Shown: one piece after another, positions 30,160 through 38,290 of the stretch
Layout: each line of letters starts with the position of its first letter
How positions within the stretch are numbered: the first letter of the stretch is position 1
Source: Ensifer sesbaniae
Lineage (GTDB): Bacteria > Pseudomonadota > Alphaproteobacteria > Rhizobiales > Rhizobiaceae
Assembly (NCBI RefSeq): GCF_013283665.1
Contig: NZ_JABEKU010000003.1
Coordinates: 130,029-194,028 of the forward strand
DNA length: 64,000 nucleotides
Direction: 5' to 3'
The notes under the pieces: model-generated
What the model saw: the letters and a program-made list of their open reading frames with translations, nothing else
What the model was told of the DNA's origin: nothing
Database searches by the model: none
Translations under genes and position numbers: made by a program

Positions 30160-31194
30160 TCAGACGATCGGCGGGTTGATCCGCGCAAAGCCCTCCTGGC
30201 GATAATAGGGGAAATAGGGATAGGCCGGCGTCGTCTTGCTTGCCTCATCGAGGCGGGCGATCTGCTCCAGCGACAGCGACCAGCCGACGGCGCCGAGATT
30301 CTGTCGAAGCTGCTCCTCGTTGCGGGCGCCGATGATGACGCTCGAGACGGTCGGGCGCTGCAGCAGCCAGTTGATGGCGATCTGCGGGATCGTCTTGCCG
30401 GTCTCCTCGGTGAGTTGATCGAGCACGTCGACGACGTCGTAGAGCTTTTCGTCGTCGACCGGCGGGCCGAAGGCCGCGGTATCGTGCAGGCGGCTGCCCT
30501 CCGGCCAGGGCTGGCCGCGCCTGATCTTGCCGGTGAGACGGCCCCAGCCGAGCGGGCTCCAGACAAGCGCGCCGACGCCCTGATCGGCCGCAAGCGGCAT
30601 CAGTTCCCACTCGTAGTCGCGTCCGACCAGCGAATAGTAGACCTGGTGGGCGACATGGCGGACGAGGCCGTGCTTCTCGGAGACGGCCAGCGATTTCATC
30701 AGTTGCCAGCCGGCGAAATTGGAGGCGCCGACGTAGCGCAGCTTGCCGGCGGCAACGAGGCCATCGAGCGTTGAGAGCACCTCTTCGACCGGTGTCCCCG
30801 CGTCGAAGGCGTGAAGTTGCAGGAGGTCGATATAGTCGGTGCCGAGCCGCTTGAGCGCGTCGTCGACGCCTTTCGACAGGCGCGAACGCGATGTGCCGGC
30901 ATCGTTCGGGCCATCGCCCATCGGCAGCGCGATCTTGGTGGAGAGCAGGACGGCATCACGCCTTCCCTTGATCGCGGCACCGAGTACGGTCTCGGAGGCA
31001 CCGTCCGAGTAGACGTCGGCCGTGTCGAAGAGATTGACACCGGCCTCCAGCGAAATGTCCATCAGGCGTCGCGCTTCGGCTGCGTCGCTGTTGCCCCAGG
31101 CGCTGAAGAGCGGCCCCTTGCCGCCGAAGGTTCCTGCGCCGAAGCTCAAGGCCGGCACCTTCAGTCCCGATGATCCAAGCCGTCTGTATTCCAT
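30160..31194 (-). CDS. Aldo/keto reductase
   Basis: A 344-aa NADPH-dependent oxidoreductase of the AKR fold. The catalytic tetrad is visible: Asp and Tyr in [11 protein letters not shown], Lys in LLSTKIALP, and His in DLLQLHAFD. The coenzyme-binding end is [22 protein letters not shown]. The start [19 protein letters not shown] is typical for the family. Substrate cannot be told from sequence. It is divergent from a LysR regulator with 132 bases between them, so it is the likely target of that regulator. Confidence 0.92.
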   Translation of the reverse strand: MEYRRLGSSGLKVPALSFGAGTFGGKGPLFSAWGNSDAAEARRLMDISLEAGVNLFDTADVYSDGASETVLGAAIKGRRDAVLLSTKIALPMGDGPNDAGTSRSRLSKGVDDALKRLGTDYIDLLQLHAFDAGTPVEEVLSTLDGLVAAGKLRYVGASNFAGWQLMKSLAVSEKHGLVRHVAHQVYYSLVGRDYEWELMPLAADQGVGALVWSPLGWGRLTGKIRRGQPWPEGSRLHDTAAFGPPVDDEKLYDVVDVLDQLTEETGKTIPQIAINWLLQRPTVSSVIIGARNEEQLRQNLGAVGWSLSLEQIARLDEASKTTPAYPYFPYYRQEGFARINPPIV

Positions 31195-31291
31195 GTCTGC
31201 AAGCTCCTCGTTGGCTTCGTTCGTGCGAGACGCCGGGCGCCGGCGCTCGCTTCAAGGAGAAGGTGGTGTTGGGTTCATTTGCGATGTAGAT

Positions 31292-31316
31292 CTCACGAAG
31301 GAACATCATTTGTGAG
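31292..31316. promoter_or_regulatory. Inverted repeat in the aldo/keto reductase-lysR promoter
   Basis: CTCAC-G-AA (31292-31299) is mirrored by TT-T-GTGAG (31309-31316) around 9 bases. It ends 10 bases before the lysR start, as expected for a LysR operator that also gives autoregulation. Confidence 0.6.
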
Positions 31317-31326
31317 TTGAAGTCAC

Positions 31327-32238
31327 ATGTCGCGCTTGACGGTCAATCGTTCGGGGGAGATGGCGGTTTTTGCCAAGGTGGTGGAGCTTGGCGGCTTCTC
31401 GGCCGCGGCCAAGGTCTGCTGCATGACACCGTCGGCCGTCAGCAAACTCGTCCAGCGACTGGAGGAAAGGCTTGGTGTCCGGCTCGTCAACCGGTCGACG
31501 CGGCGGCTGCAATTGACGGCGGAAGGCTGCGCCTTTTATGAGCGGGCCGTGCGGATCCTCGCCGACATCGACGAAGCGGAGCGCTCGGCCGGTGCCGGCG
31601 AGACGCCGGAGGGCCGGGTCCGCCTCAATGTCAGCGCTTCCTATGCGACGCATGCGCTGATGCCGGTGCTGCCCGAATTCCTGGCGGCGTTTCCGTCGGT
31701 CTCCCTCGATATCCTGCAGACGGACGCCGTCGTCGATCTGATGGCGGAGCGGGTTGATATCGCCGTGCGCGCCGGCCCGCTGAAGACATCGAGCCTGATT
31801 GCCCGCAAGCTCGGCAGCACCTCGATGACGATCGTCGGCGCCCCATCCTATCTCGATCGTTTCGGCGTGCCTCAGACCATAGGGGATATCGAGGCGCATA
31901 ACCGGCTGAGCCACAGCTACGTTCGGGCGCTCGATGGCTGGCCGCTCCTTTCGAATGCAGAACGGATCGCTCTGCCGCCGACGGAACGGGTGCGGGTGAG
32001 TGATGGCGAGGGTTTGCGCCGGCTCGCGCTTGCGGGCGTGGGCCTCGCCCGGCTGCCGACCTTCACGGTCAGAGAGGATATCGAGGCCGGCCGGCTGCTG
32101 CCGGTCGCCGAACACTTGAACCCCGGCGACACCGAAGCCTTCCACGCCGTGTTCCACGGTCCGGGCGGGGCTCTGCCTGCCCGCGTGCGGGTCGTGCTCG
32201 ACTTTCTGGCTACGCGCGCGCGGATTTCGTCTTTGTGA
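31327..32238 (+). CDS. LysR-family transcriptional regulator
   Basis: A 303-aa regulator. The N-terminal winged helix-turn-helix is FAKVVELGGFSAAAKVCCMTPSAVSKLVQRLEERLGVRL (about residues 15-55), then the usual linker and a periplasmic-binding-like effector domain (GRVRLNVSASYATHALMPVLPEFLAAFP). It is divergent from the aldo/keto reductase gene and probably controls it. Its 3' end overlaps the convergent diguanylate cyclase gene by 29 bases. Confidence 0.93.
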   Translation: MSRLTVNRSGEMAVFAKVVELGGFSAAAKVCCMTPSAVSKLVQRLEERLGVRLVNRSTRRLQLTAEGCAFYERAVRILADIDEAERSAGAGETPEGRVRLNVSASYATHALMPVLPEFLAAFPSVSLDILQTDAVVDLMAERVDIAVRAGPLKTSSLIARKLGSTSMTIVGAPSYLDRFGVPQTIGDIEAHNRLSHSYVRALDGWPLLSNAERIALPPTERVRVSDGEGLRRLALAGVGLARLPTFTVREDIEAGRLLPVAEHLNPGDTEAFHAVFHGPGGALPARVRVVLDFLATRARISSL

Positions 32239-34021
32239 AGGGGGCAAGGTCCGCAGGACGGCCGCAGACGCGATTGCGACCCTCCGACTTGGCGCGATAG
32301 AGCTCTGTGTCGGCATCCTCGATCAGGTGCTTCCAGCCGCCGTTTGCGGTTCGTCCCTCGGCCACGCCGAAGCTGGCGGTGACGTTCAGCTCCTGTCCGC
32401 CCGCAACGACGATCGGTTCATGGGCGAGATTGGCCCTGATCCGTTCCGCAAGTGCAAGGGCCGACTCGATGCTGTCGCCCGGGGTGATGATCGCGAACTC
32501 CTCGCCGCCAAAACGGGCGACAAGATCGGAGTTGCGCACGGAGTTGCGGATGATGCGGGCGGTTTCCTTGAGCACGATGTCGCCGACCAAGTGACCGTGG
32601 GTATCGTTGATCTGCTTGAAATGGTCGATGTCCATCAGGATCAGACAGGCATCCTGGTTGCTATCGGCAGCGTCTTCAGCGCCACCGATGAGCTCCAGGG
32701 CCCGGCGGTTGAGCAAGCCGGTCAGTTCGTCGGTTTCGGCCTGGCGTTCGAGGTGCCGCATCAACAGCGCGCGTTCGTCGAGGCGTTTGCGCAGCACGTC
32801 GATCGCATCGAACAAGCGCCCCATCTCGCCTTCGCCGCCCTTGCCTTGAAGACGCGCGATCGGGCGGTCGTTGGCGAGTTCGATGATGCTATGGCGTGCA
32901 ATGAGCAGCGGCTCGAAGACCAGCGAGCGGGCGCGGCGCATCAGAACCAGCAGGACCAGGAACAGGGCGAAGGTCGCGAGGCTGGCGACCGCCAGCTTGA
33001 CCGAAGCCCGCGTCTTGTTCACCGCGAGCCGCTCGACGGTCGCATCCATGAAGGCGCGGCGAAGATCCTCGAGCGGCTTCATCTTCGGGACGAAGCGGTC
33101 AGTCAGCTGCTCCGCGGTCATCGGGTAAGCGCCCGAATGTCTGCCGATCGCGACGATGCTGTCGATGATTGCAAATCCTTCGCCGAAGAACTCGCGGTCG
33201 ATCCTGGCGAGATCTGCGATATTGGCCGGTTTCAGGCCGGGAAGGGCACCGGGCTTGCCGACAATGGACCAGGTTTCCTGCAGCCTGCCGCGCGTACGCT
33301 CGCTGTCGGCGATGTTCTTCGCTTCGAGCGGCTGGCCGACGGCAACCGGGGCCATGACCTGTGAGCCGAGGCGGCCGCCGTCTTCGCGCAGATTGGCGAG
33401 CATCTGTGCCGCAAGCGCAATGCCGGCAAGGTTCGGGTCGGTGTTGGTCAGGCGTTGAACGTTCCAGTCGATTGCCGGGCGAATGGCATCGATGACGCTG
33501 AACATCGCCTCAATCGTTGCCTGGATTTCTGTCAGGTCCCGTCGTTCGGGCGGAAGTGCGGCAATGCGGTCGACCTCGGCGCGCGCCAGCACCAGGCGGC
33601 GGCGGACTTCGACGAGAATGGGGGAGAGGGCACCGGCCGGCTCCGTGCGGCTGGCATTGTCGATGTCTTCGGTGAGCTTTGCGAGCGCCTCGTCGCTGCG
33701 GGCGCGAAACTCGGCAAGGCGGGCCTGGACCGGTGAACCGGGCGCCACGCCGATGCCGAGCACGCCATTGGAAGGTCCGCGCTCGGCCGAGAGATAGTTT
33801 GCGGCGTCGAGCACGCGGCAGAACGCCAAGACTTCGATCAGGTTGCGGCGGGCGATGACGAAATCGCTATAGGAGGCGACAATGATTTCGGTCGCGAGCA
33901 CACCGGTACAGGCGACGACGATGGCGAGTAGCCATTGGAGCTTGCGGCGCAGCGCCTTTGCGGTACGCGCTTTCGCAACGCCCGTCTCTGGGGGCGTATG
34001 GCTGCCGCCTTTGCTCTTCAT
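32210..34021 (-). CDS. Membrane-bound diguanylate cyclase (GGDEF)
   Basis: A 603-aa protein. It has a first transmembrane helix at about residues 28-50 (WLLAIVVACTGVLATEIIVA), a long periplasmic sensor region, a second helix near 340-360 (SLATFALFLVLLVLMRRA), a HAMP-like linker and a C-terminal GGDEF domain with the active-site sequence RFGGEEF. An inhibitory I-site RNSD lies five residues before it, so product inhibition by c-di-GMP is likely. No EAL domain is present. The role is to make c-di-GMP in response to an unknown periplasmic signal. Two palindromes sit just upstream of its start. Confidence 0.93.
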   Translation of the reverse strand: MKSKGGSHTPPETGVAKARTAKALRRKLQWLLAIVVACTGVLATEIIVASYSDFVIARRNLIEVLAFCRVLDAANYLSAERGPSNGVLGIGVAPGSPVQARLAEFRARSDEALAKLTEDIDNASRTEPAGALSPILVEVRRRLVLARAEVDRIAALPPERRDLTEIQATIEAMFSVIDAIRPAIDWNVQRLTNTDPNLAGIALAAQMLANLREDGGRLGSQVMAPVAVGQPLEAKNIADSERTRGRLQETWSIVGKPGALPGLKPANIADLARIDREFFGEGFAIIDSIVAIGRHSGAYPMTAEQLTDRFVPKMKPLEDLRRAFMDATVERLAVNKTRASVKLAVASLATFALFLVLLVLMRRARSLVFEPLLIARHSIIELANDRPIARLQGKGGEGEMGRLFDAIDVLRKRLDERALLMRHLERQAETDELTGLLNRRALELIGGAEDAADSNQDACLILMDIDHFKQINDTHGHLVGDIVLKETARIIRNSVRNSDLVARFGGEEFAIITPGDSIESALALAERIRANLAHEPIVVAGGQELNVTASFGVAEGRTANGGWKHLIEDADTELYRAKSEGRNRVCGRPADLAPFTKTKSARA

Positions 34022-34065
34022 TTACGCGAAGTTGCTCCACCCATGTCGCCGCTCATCACTTTGGC

Positions 34066-34096
34066 TGTCGCGACAATTCTTGTCGTGCGACAAGAA
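34066..34096. promoter_or_regulatory. Paired palindromes upstream of the diguanylate cyclase gene
   Basis: TGTCGCGACA (34066-34075) and a perfect 20-bp palindrome TTCTTGTCGTGCGACAAGAA (34077-34096) share TGTCG...CGACA halves, with centres 16 bases apart. They lie 45-75 bases before the GGDEF start and look like a double operator for a dimeric regulator. Confidence 0.55.
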
Positions 34097-34255
34097 ACCC
34101 ATCCGAAATCAGTGTGCTCGTTGCCCCTGTTATCGTATAAGGTGTTAAATAAGCTTGAAATACCCTGAATTACCAGGGGTTGCGCCGCAACCGAGGGATG
34201 CGTGCGGCGCAGGGCAGCGGTTCGCCAGCGCGCTCCACCCGTCGGATTGAATGAA

Positions 34256-34279
34256 GCCCGCCTCCCAAGGGAGGCGGGC
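34256..34279 (-). terminator. Hairpin after the VOC gene
   Basis: A perfect 11-bp stem, GCCCGCCTCCC / GGGAGGCGGGC, with a 2-base gap lies 46 bases past the VOC stop. The T-run is poor on both sides. Confidence 0.6.
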
Positions 34280-34325
34280 CCTGTTTCCTGCGAACGCTTG
34301 TCGGTTGGCGATACGTACGGCCGGT

Positions 34326-35093
34326 TCAGCGCTTCGGCGCGACCAGCGCGAAAAGCGCGCCTTGCGGGTCGAGCGCCTGAACGATCCAGGCGCCGCCGGG
34401 CACCTCCATCGGCTCGAGCACGACCTTTCCGCCACCGGCCTGGATGCGCTCGATCGACGCGTCGAGCGCAGGCACGTTGATGTAGTAGAGCCAATAGGGC
34501 GCAGGCACTTCCTTCGGCTTGGTCATCATCCCGCCGATCGGGGCGCCGCCATGGGCAAAAATCTGGTAGGTGCCCATCTCGCCCATGTCCATGCCCTTGT
34601 CCTTCGTCCAGCCGAAGAGCTCGGCATAGAAGGGGAAGGCGGTATCGAGGTCGCCGGACGCGAGCTCATGCCAGCCGACCAAGCCCGGCGCCATCGGATC
34701 GGTGGCCGGCGGCGGCTCGCCTGTTCCCCTGAAGATGGCGAACACGGCGCCGTGCGGGTCGGTAACGACCGCGAAACGCCCGATGCCCGGGATATCATCG
34801 GGCGCACGGTGAACCTTCCCGCCCTTGGCCGCAATCTTGGCGGCGGTCGCATCGACATCGTCGACGCCGACATAGCCGAGCCAGGCAGGGGGCACCTTCA
34901 TTTCGAGCGCGCCTTCCGGCATGGTCATCAGACCGGCGACCGGCAGTTCGCCGACGCTGAACAGCGTGTAGCTGATACCGGACATGCCGGAATCGCGGGC
35001 ACTCCAGCCGACGACGTCCTTGTAGAACGTTTCCGCCGCGGCCATGTCCGTCGTCATCAATTCATACCAAACGAATTTGCCGTGATCTGCCAT
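34326..35093 (-). CDS. Two-domain VOC (glyoxalase/dioxygenase fold) protein
   Basis: A 255-aa protein with two vicinal-oxygen-chelate repeats. The first (KFVWYELMTTDMAAAETFYKDVVGW ... PHGAVFAIFRG) spans residues 5-120; the second (GLVGWHELASGDLDTAFPFYAELFGW ... PQGALFALVAPKR) spans 128-254. Proteins of this layout are annotated as bleomycin resistance or hydroxylase-like, but true substrates are mostly unknown. The ATG at 35093, preceded by GGAGCAAGGCA, is chosen over the longer frame, whose first 44 residues are not family-like. It follows the DUF1579 and DUF899 genes on the same strand. Confidence 0.9.
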   Translation of the reverse strand: MADHGKFVWYELMTTDMAAAETFYKDVVGWSARDSGMSGISYTLFSVGELPVAGLMTMPEGALEMKVPPAWLGYVGVDDVDATAAKIAAKGGKVHRAPDDIPGIGRFAVVTDPHGAVFAIFRGTGEPPPATDPMAPGLVGWHELASGDLDTAFPFYAELFGWTKDKGMDMGEMGTYQIFAHGGAPIGGMMTKPKEVPAPYWLYYINVPALDASIERIQAGGGKVVLEPMEVPGGAWIVQALDPQGALFALVAPKR

Positions 35094-35221
35094 TGCCTTG
35101 CTCCAGTTTGCTTTGGCGCGGCGCGTCTTGCGCCGCTTGGTTGCATGCTCGAATGGATCGTCGTCGGATGAGGTTTTAGCGGCGCGGCAGGAAGACCAAG
35201 GACAGATCGCCCAACCCGCGT

Positions 35222-35698
35222 TCAATCCCGGCGTACGTATTCAGCCGTCATCATGTCTTTCCAACTGCCGTCCGGTGCCTGCACCTGCGCAGTCAGCAGG
35301 CGCCGGGATTGGTCGATGAGCGTGATGATGTCCCGGTACCGCGCGGTCTTGCCGGGATTCTCGAAATCCGGTCCCTCGCAATAGAGGGACAGGGACCTGC
35401 CGTCCGCATCCAGTTCGCCGTCATAGACCCACATATGGGTCAGCATGGAGCCGATCCAGGTGCCGACGTAGCGTTTTGTCTCGGGATTGTAGCCGAGCGT
35501 CATGAGCGTCTCGCCAAAGTTGCCGCCCGGCATCGTTCCCTGACCTTCGCAGACGATCCAGAGGCCCTGAAGCGAGCGAACATGTTCGCTCCAGGGGCCG
35601 CTTCCATCGGCTTCGTTGCCCGGCCCAGAGGTGCGAACCTGCCAGTCGCCCAGCATTTGTTCGAGCCAGCGATGCGCTTCTTCCGGTTCTGCTCTCAC
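35222..35698 (-). CDS. DUF1579 family protein
   Basis: A 158-aa protein matching DUF1579: HRWLEQMLGDWQVRTSGPGNE, then LWIVCEGQGTMPGG, MTLGYNPETKRYVGTWIGSMLTHMWVYDGELD and a closing KDMMTAEYVRR. The fold is probably a lipocalin-like barrel; the function is unknown. No ATG fits, so a GTG at 35698 with AGGA about 11 bases upstream is the likely start; the frame is open for another 26 codons. It lies between the DUF899 and VOC genes, all on the same strand, in what looks like a stress or xenobiotic islet. Confidence 0.75.
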   Translation of the reverse strand: MRAEPEEAHRWLEQMLGDWQVRTSGPGNEADGSGPWSEHVRSLQGLWIVCEGQGTMPGGNFGETLMTLGYNPETKRYVGTWIGSMLTHMWVYDGELDADGRSLSLYCEGPDFENPGKTARYRDIITLIDQSRRLLTAQVQAPDGSWKDMMTAEYVRRD

Positions 35699-35824
35699 AG
35701 TTTTGCTTGTCCTTTGTGGTGGGCGCAGATCATTTTTGGCGGGCGCAGATCTTCGGCTTGACGCGCGAGCGCTCACGAAACGCTTTCGCAGGCGAAAGGT
35801 TCCGCCTGCACGAATGTCGCCCGT

Positions 35825-36547
35825 CTAGCCTGCCTTGCGTTCCTGTTCGTACTCGTCGTGGCGCCGGACGAAGCTCATCGTGCCGTCTTCGTTGCGGCCC
35901 TTCGGCGCGCGATCGAGCAGCATCAGCGTGCCGATCAGTTCCTCGAGACCGCGGGCATAGGACGAATAGGTGTGATAGATCGCGCCATCTTCGCCTTTCT
36001 GGAAGGCGCTCAGCCCGGGCAGTTCTTCATGCGCGTTGGCGCTGTCGATCTCGGTGAAATTGTAGGCGACCTTGCCGCTTGCGAGTTCGTCCGGAGAAAA
36101 GGCGACGTGAAAGTCGTGGTTGAACCCGTTGCCCGCAGCCGAGACCCATGGGAAGTGCCAGTCCATGCGCTTTCTATAGGCTTCGATCTTCGCAAGCGGT
36201 GCATTCGATGCAGCGATCAGCGTCACGTCATGGTGGTTGAGATGCGGTAGCATACCGGCGAAGTGATCGGCCAGGAAGGAGCAGCCGGGGCAGCCGGCCT
36301 CCCAGGTGGGGCCGAACATGAAATGGTAGACGATCAATTGACTACGGCCGTCGAAGAGTTCGGACAGCGACTTGCGCCCGGCCAAAGTGTCGAAAACATA
36401 GGTCTTTTCCATCTTCACCCAGGGCAGCGCCAGCCGGGCAGCATTGACCTTGTCGCGTGCGTGGGTGTGTTCCTTTTCCAGCGCGAGCAGTTCCCTGCGC
36501 GCTTTCAACCACTCCTGAGGCGATACGACTGCGTGGTCCTGTCTCAT
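35825..36547 (-). CDS. DUF899 thioredoxin-like protein
   Basis: A 240-aa protein of the DUF899 family, distant relatives of thioredoxins. VYHFMFGPTWEAGCPGCSFLADHF has a C-x-x-C pair (CPGC) at the expected active-site place after a beta strand. The beginning, SPQEWLKARRELLALEKEHTHARD, and FPWVSAAGNGFNHDFHVAF are family hallmarks. Start ATG 36547 has GGAGG upstream. It is divergent from a MarR regulator across only 61 bases containing a 12-bp palindrome, which suggests direct control. The exact reaction is unknown. Confidence 0.88.
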   Translation of the reverse strand: MRQDHAVVSPQEWLKARRELLALEKEHTHARDKVNAARLALPWVKMEKTYVFDTLAGRKSLSELFDGRSQLIVYHFMFGPTWEAGCPGCSFLADHFAGMLPHLNHHDVTLIAASNAPLAKIEAYRKRMDWHFPWVSAAGNGFNHDFHVAFSPDELASGKVAYNFTEIDSANAHEELPGLSAFQKGEDGAIYHTYSSYARGLEELIGTLMLLDRAPKGRNEDGTMSFVRRHDEYEQERKAG

Positions 36548-36585
36548 GCCCGTTCCTCCTTCCAACGTTGCACTTGACTAATTAC

Positions 36586-36597
36586 GTTGATATCAAC
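36586..36597. promoter_or_regulatory. MarR-type palindrome GTTGATATCAAC
   Basis: A perfect 12-bp palindrome lies in the 61-bp divergent promoter between the DUF899 and MarR genes, 11 bases before the MarR start. A TTGACT -35-like box precedes it (36574-36579), so a bound dimer would block the promoter. Confidence 0.6.
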
Positions 36598-36608
36598 ATT
36601 AATCAGCC

Positions 36609-37055
36609 ATGTCAAAGATGCCGTCAATTCCGTTCGAGACCACCCTGCATGTGAAAGATACCTGCCTCTGTCTGCATGTGCAGCGTGCCGCTCGCGCCAT
36701 AGCCCGCCGGTTCGATGAGGCGCTGCGGCCCCTCGATATCACCAACGGGCAGTTCTCCCTGCTGATGTCGCTCAACCGTCCGGCGCCGCCGAACATGGGG
36801 TCGGTTGCGTCGCTGCTTGCCATGGATCGGACGACACTGACCGCGGCGCTGAAGCCCCTGGAACGGCGCGGCCTGGTCGAGAGCTTTCCTGACCCGGAGG
36901 ACCGGCGGACACGGCGATTGCGGCTGACGCAGGAGGGCGAAGCGCTGCTTTCGCGTGCCCTTCCCATCTGGAAGGCATTGCATGAGGCGCTCGATCCGGT
37001 GCTTGGCGAAGGGGGGCCGCACCGGCTGCGCGCGGATCTCCTGGCGCTGGCTTGA
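36609..37055 (+). CDS. MarR-family transcriptional regulator
   Basis: A 148-aa winged-helix regulator. The core is LDITNGQFSLLMSLNRPAPPNMGSVASLLAMDRTTLTAALKPLERRGLVE, followed by the wing DPEDRRTRRLRLTQEGEALL. Two cysteines near the N-terminus (DTCLCLHV) could sense oxidants, as in OhrR/DUF24-like regulators, but that is speculative. It is divergent from the DUF899 thioredoxin-like gene and probably represses it and itself. It is convergent, with 17 bases between, to a second MarR gene. Confidence 0.92.
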   Translation: MSKMPSIPFETTLHVKDTCLCLHVQRAARAIARRFDEALRPLDITNGQFSLLMSLNRPAPPNMGSVASLLAMDRTTLTAALKPLERRGLVESFPDPEDRRTRRLRLTQEGEALLSRALPIWKALHEALDPVLGEGGPHRLRADLLALA

Positions 37056-37072
37056 ACGGGGTTGCTGAGGGG

Positions 37073-37537
37073 CTAATCTGCGGCTGAGGATCGTTCCCTG
37101 AGGACTTCGATGATCTCCGCCATCAGGGCCGAGGCCTGTCGCAGGCGTCTTTCGCCCAACTCGGCGCCGAGCCTGTCTGCCCAGGCTGCCTGCCGCTCCT
37201 TGATCTCGTGCAGTGCCGTTTCGCCGGCCGCCGTCAGGACCATGAGCTTTGCCCTCTGGTGGGTCGGATTGTCCCTGTAGGTAATCAGGCCGTCCGCTTC
37301 CAACAGGTCGGCGATGCGCTGCACGCCCTGGCGTGCGAGCCCGAGTGCGCGTGCCGCATCGGCGACCGACATGGGCGCATGGTTTGCTGCGGCCAGCACC
37401 TGCCAGCGCGCGCTCGTCTGTCCGGAAGGTTTGGCAAGCGCGTCACCCGCTTGCGTCAGCGGACCGGCAAGCCGCAGCGCCGTTATCGAAAACTCGGCAA
37501 AGGCGTCGCCGGCGGGCGTCCGTTCAGGGTCCTTCAT
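37073..37537 (-). CDS. MarR-family transcriptional regulator (second)
   Basis: A 154-aa regulator with the helix-turn-helix MSVADAARALGLARQGVQRIADLLEADGLI and wing NPTHQRAKLMVLTAAGETAL. A TGACA-N6-TGTCA site lies 35 bases before its start, and two more lie upstream of the rightward GFA gene, so autoregulation and control of that gene are likely. ATG 37537 has AGAGG about 14 bases upstream. It is unrelated in detail to the neighbouring MarR gene, so the pair is not a simple duplication. Confidence 0.92.
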   Translation of the reverse strand: MKDPERTPAGDAFAEFSITALRLAGPLTQAGDALAKPSGQTSARWQVLAAANHAPMSVADAARALGLARQGVQRIADLLEADGLITYRDNPTHQRAKLMVLTAAGETALHEIKERQAAWADRLGAELGERRLRQASALMAEIIEVLRERSSAAD

Positions 37538-37571
37538 GTTGACACGTCACCTCTTTCTGGATGCACTAATA

Positions 37572-37587
37572 TGACATTATATTGTCA
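37572..37587. promoter_or_regulatory. TGACA-N6-TGTCA operator, site 1
   Basis: TGACA-TTATAT-TGTCA lies 35 bases upstream of the second MarR gene. It has the same half-sites and spacing as sites 2 and 3. Confidence 0.65.
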
Positions 37588-37747
37588 GTTTACGTTGATG
37601 TCGACAAGCCGTCTCAGCAAAGGAGAGGTGAGCGCGGCAAGCGTACATGGAGGGAACTTGCCATGCTTCGGTTTACAGTGGATTGAGATCTACGGTCTGC
37701 AGAGGTTCGGCCATTGCTGATCGGTGGATCCAGATCTCATTCGATAT

Positions 37748-37763
37748 TGACAACATATTGTCA
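37748..37763. promoter_or_regulatory. TGACA-N6-TGTCA operator, site 2
   Basis: TGACA-ACATAT-TGTCA is the core of a larger repeat with 9-bp arms (ATATTGACA / TGTCAATAT, 37744-37767). It overlaps a TTGACA -35-like box upstream of the GFA gene. Confidence 0.65.
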
Positions 37764-37793
37764 ATATGGCAAATGCACTGAGCAGGCCCGTCA

Positions 37794-37809
37794 TGACAGC
37801 ATGCTGTCA
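37794..37809. promoter_or_regulatory. TGACA-N6-TGTCA operator, site 3
   Basis: TGACA-GCATGC-TGTCA is the core of a perfect 18-bp palindrome (37793-37810), centred 46 bases from site 2 and 56 bases before the GFA start. Confidence 0.6.
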
Positions 37810-37864
37810 TTCTGGACAGGCGCTAAACAGACCCATCGGGGTTCGGCAAGCAGGAGGAACGGCG

Positions 37865-38269
37865 ATGAAACTGACCTATAAGGGAAGCTGCCACTGTGGA
37901 AATATCCGCTATGAGGCCGATGTCGACCTCGATGCCGGCACCGGCAAGTGCAACTGCTCGATCTGCTGGAAGCGGCGCTACTGGGGCGCGGTCGTCAAGC
38001 CCGACGATTTTCGCCTGCAATGCGACGAGGCCAATATCGCCGATTACCAGTTCGGCAGCGATAGCGTGCATCACCGCTTCTGCAAGACCTGCGGCGTTGC
38101 CGCTTTCGGCCATGGCTATATCGAGGAAATCGGTGGTGCTTACTACTCGGTCAACGTCGCCTGCCTCGACGACCTCGATCCGGCGGTGCTCGCCGAGGCG
38201 CCGGTGCAATACATGGACGGACGCAACAACAACTGGTTCCACGCGCCAGCTGAGACGCGCCATCTCTGA
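37865..38269 (+). CDS. GFA-family (Mss4-like) zinc protein
   Basis: A 134-aa protein of the glutathione-dependent formaldehyde-activating (GFA) family. Zinc ligands are visible: GSCHCGNIRYE, KCNCSICWKR and RFCKTCGVAAFG. The family includes Gfa, which speeds glutathione-formaldehyde adduct formation, but most members are uncharacterised. Start ATG 37865 has AGGAGG nine bases upstream; the frame is open earlier but runs through the operators. Two TGACA-N6-TGTCA sites in its promoter point to control by the MarR gene at 37073-37537. Confidence 0.92.
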   Translation: MKLTYKGSCHCGNIRYEADVDLDAGTGKCNCSICWKRRYWGAVVKPDDFRLQCDEANIADYQFGSDSVHHRFCKTCGVAAFGHGYIEEIGGAYYSVNVACLDDLDPAVLAEAPVQYMDGRNNNWFHAPAETRHL

Positions 38270-38290
38270 CGCCTGGAAATCGGTCGTCGG

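Larger units (their letters stand above)
34022..34325. other. Intergenic region between GGDEF and VOC genes
   Basis: No gene is supported. It holds the GGDEF promoter with two palindromes (34066-34096), a small GGTTGCG-C-CGCAACC palindrome (34178-34192) and a hairpin terminator at 34256-34279. Confidence 0.55.

Noticed and set aside
29997..30593. N-terminal extension of the DUF2126 protein by about 200 residues
   Set aside because: The extension is antisense-frame sequence within the aldo/keto reductase gene, low-complexity Arg/Ser-rich, and unlike the family, which begins near [16 protein letters not shown].
35711..35753. Direct repeat GGGCGCAGATC twice upstream of the DUF1579 gene
   Set aside because: Only two short copies 24 bases apart; not enough to claim a regulatory array or CRISPR-like repeat.
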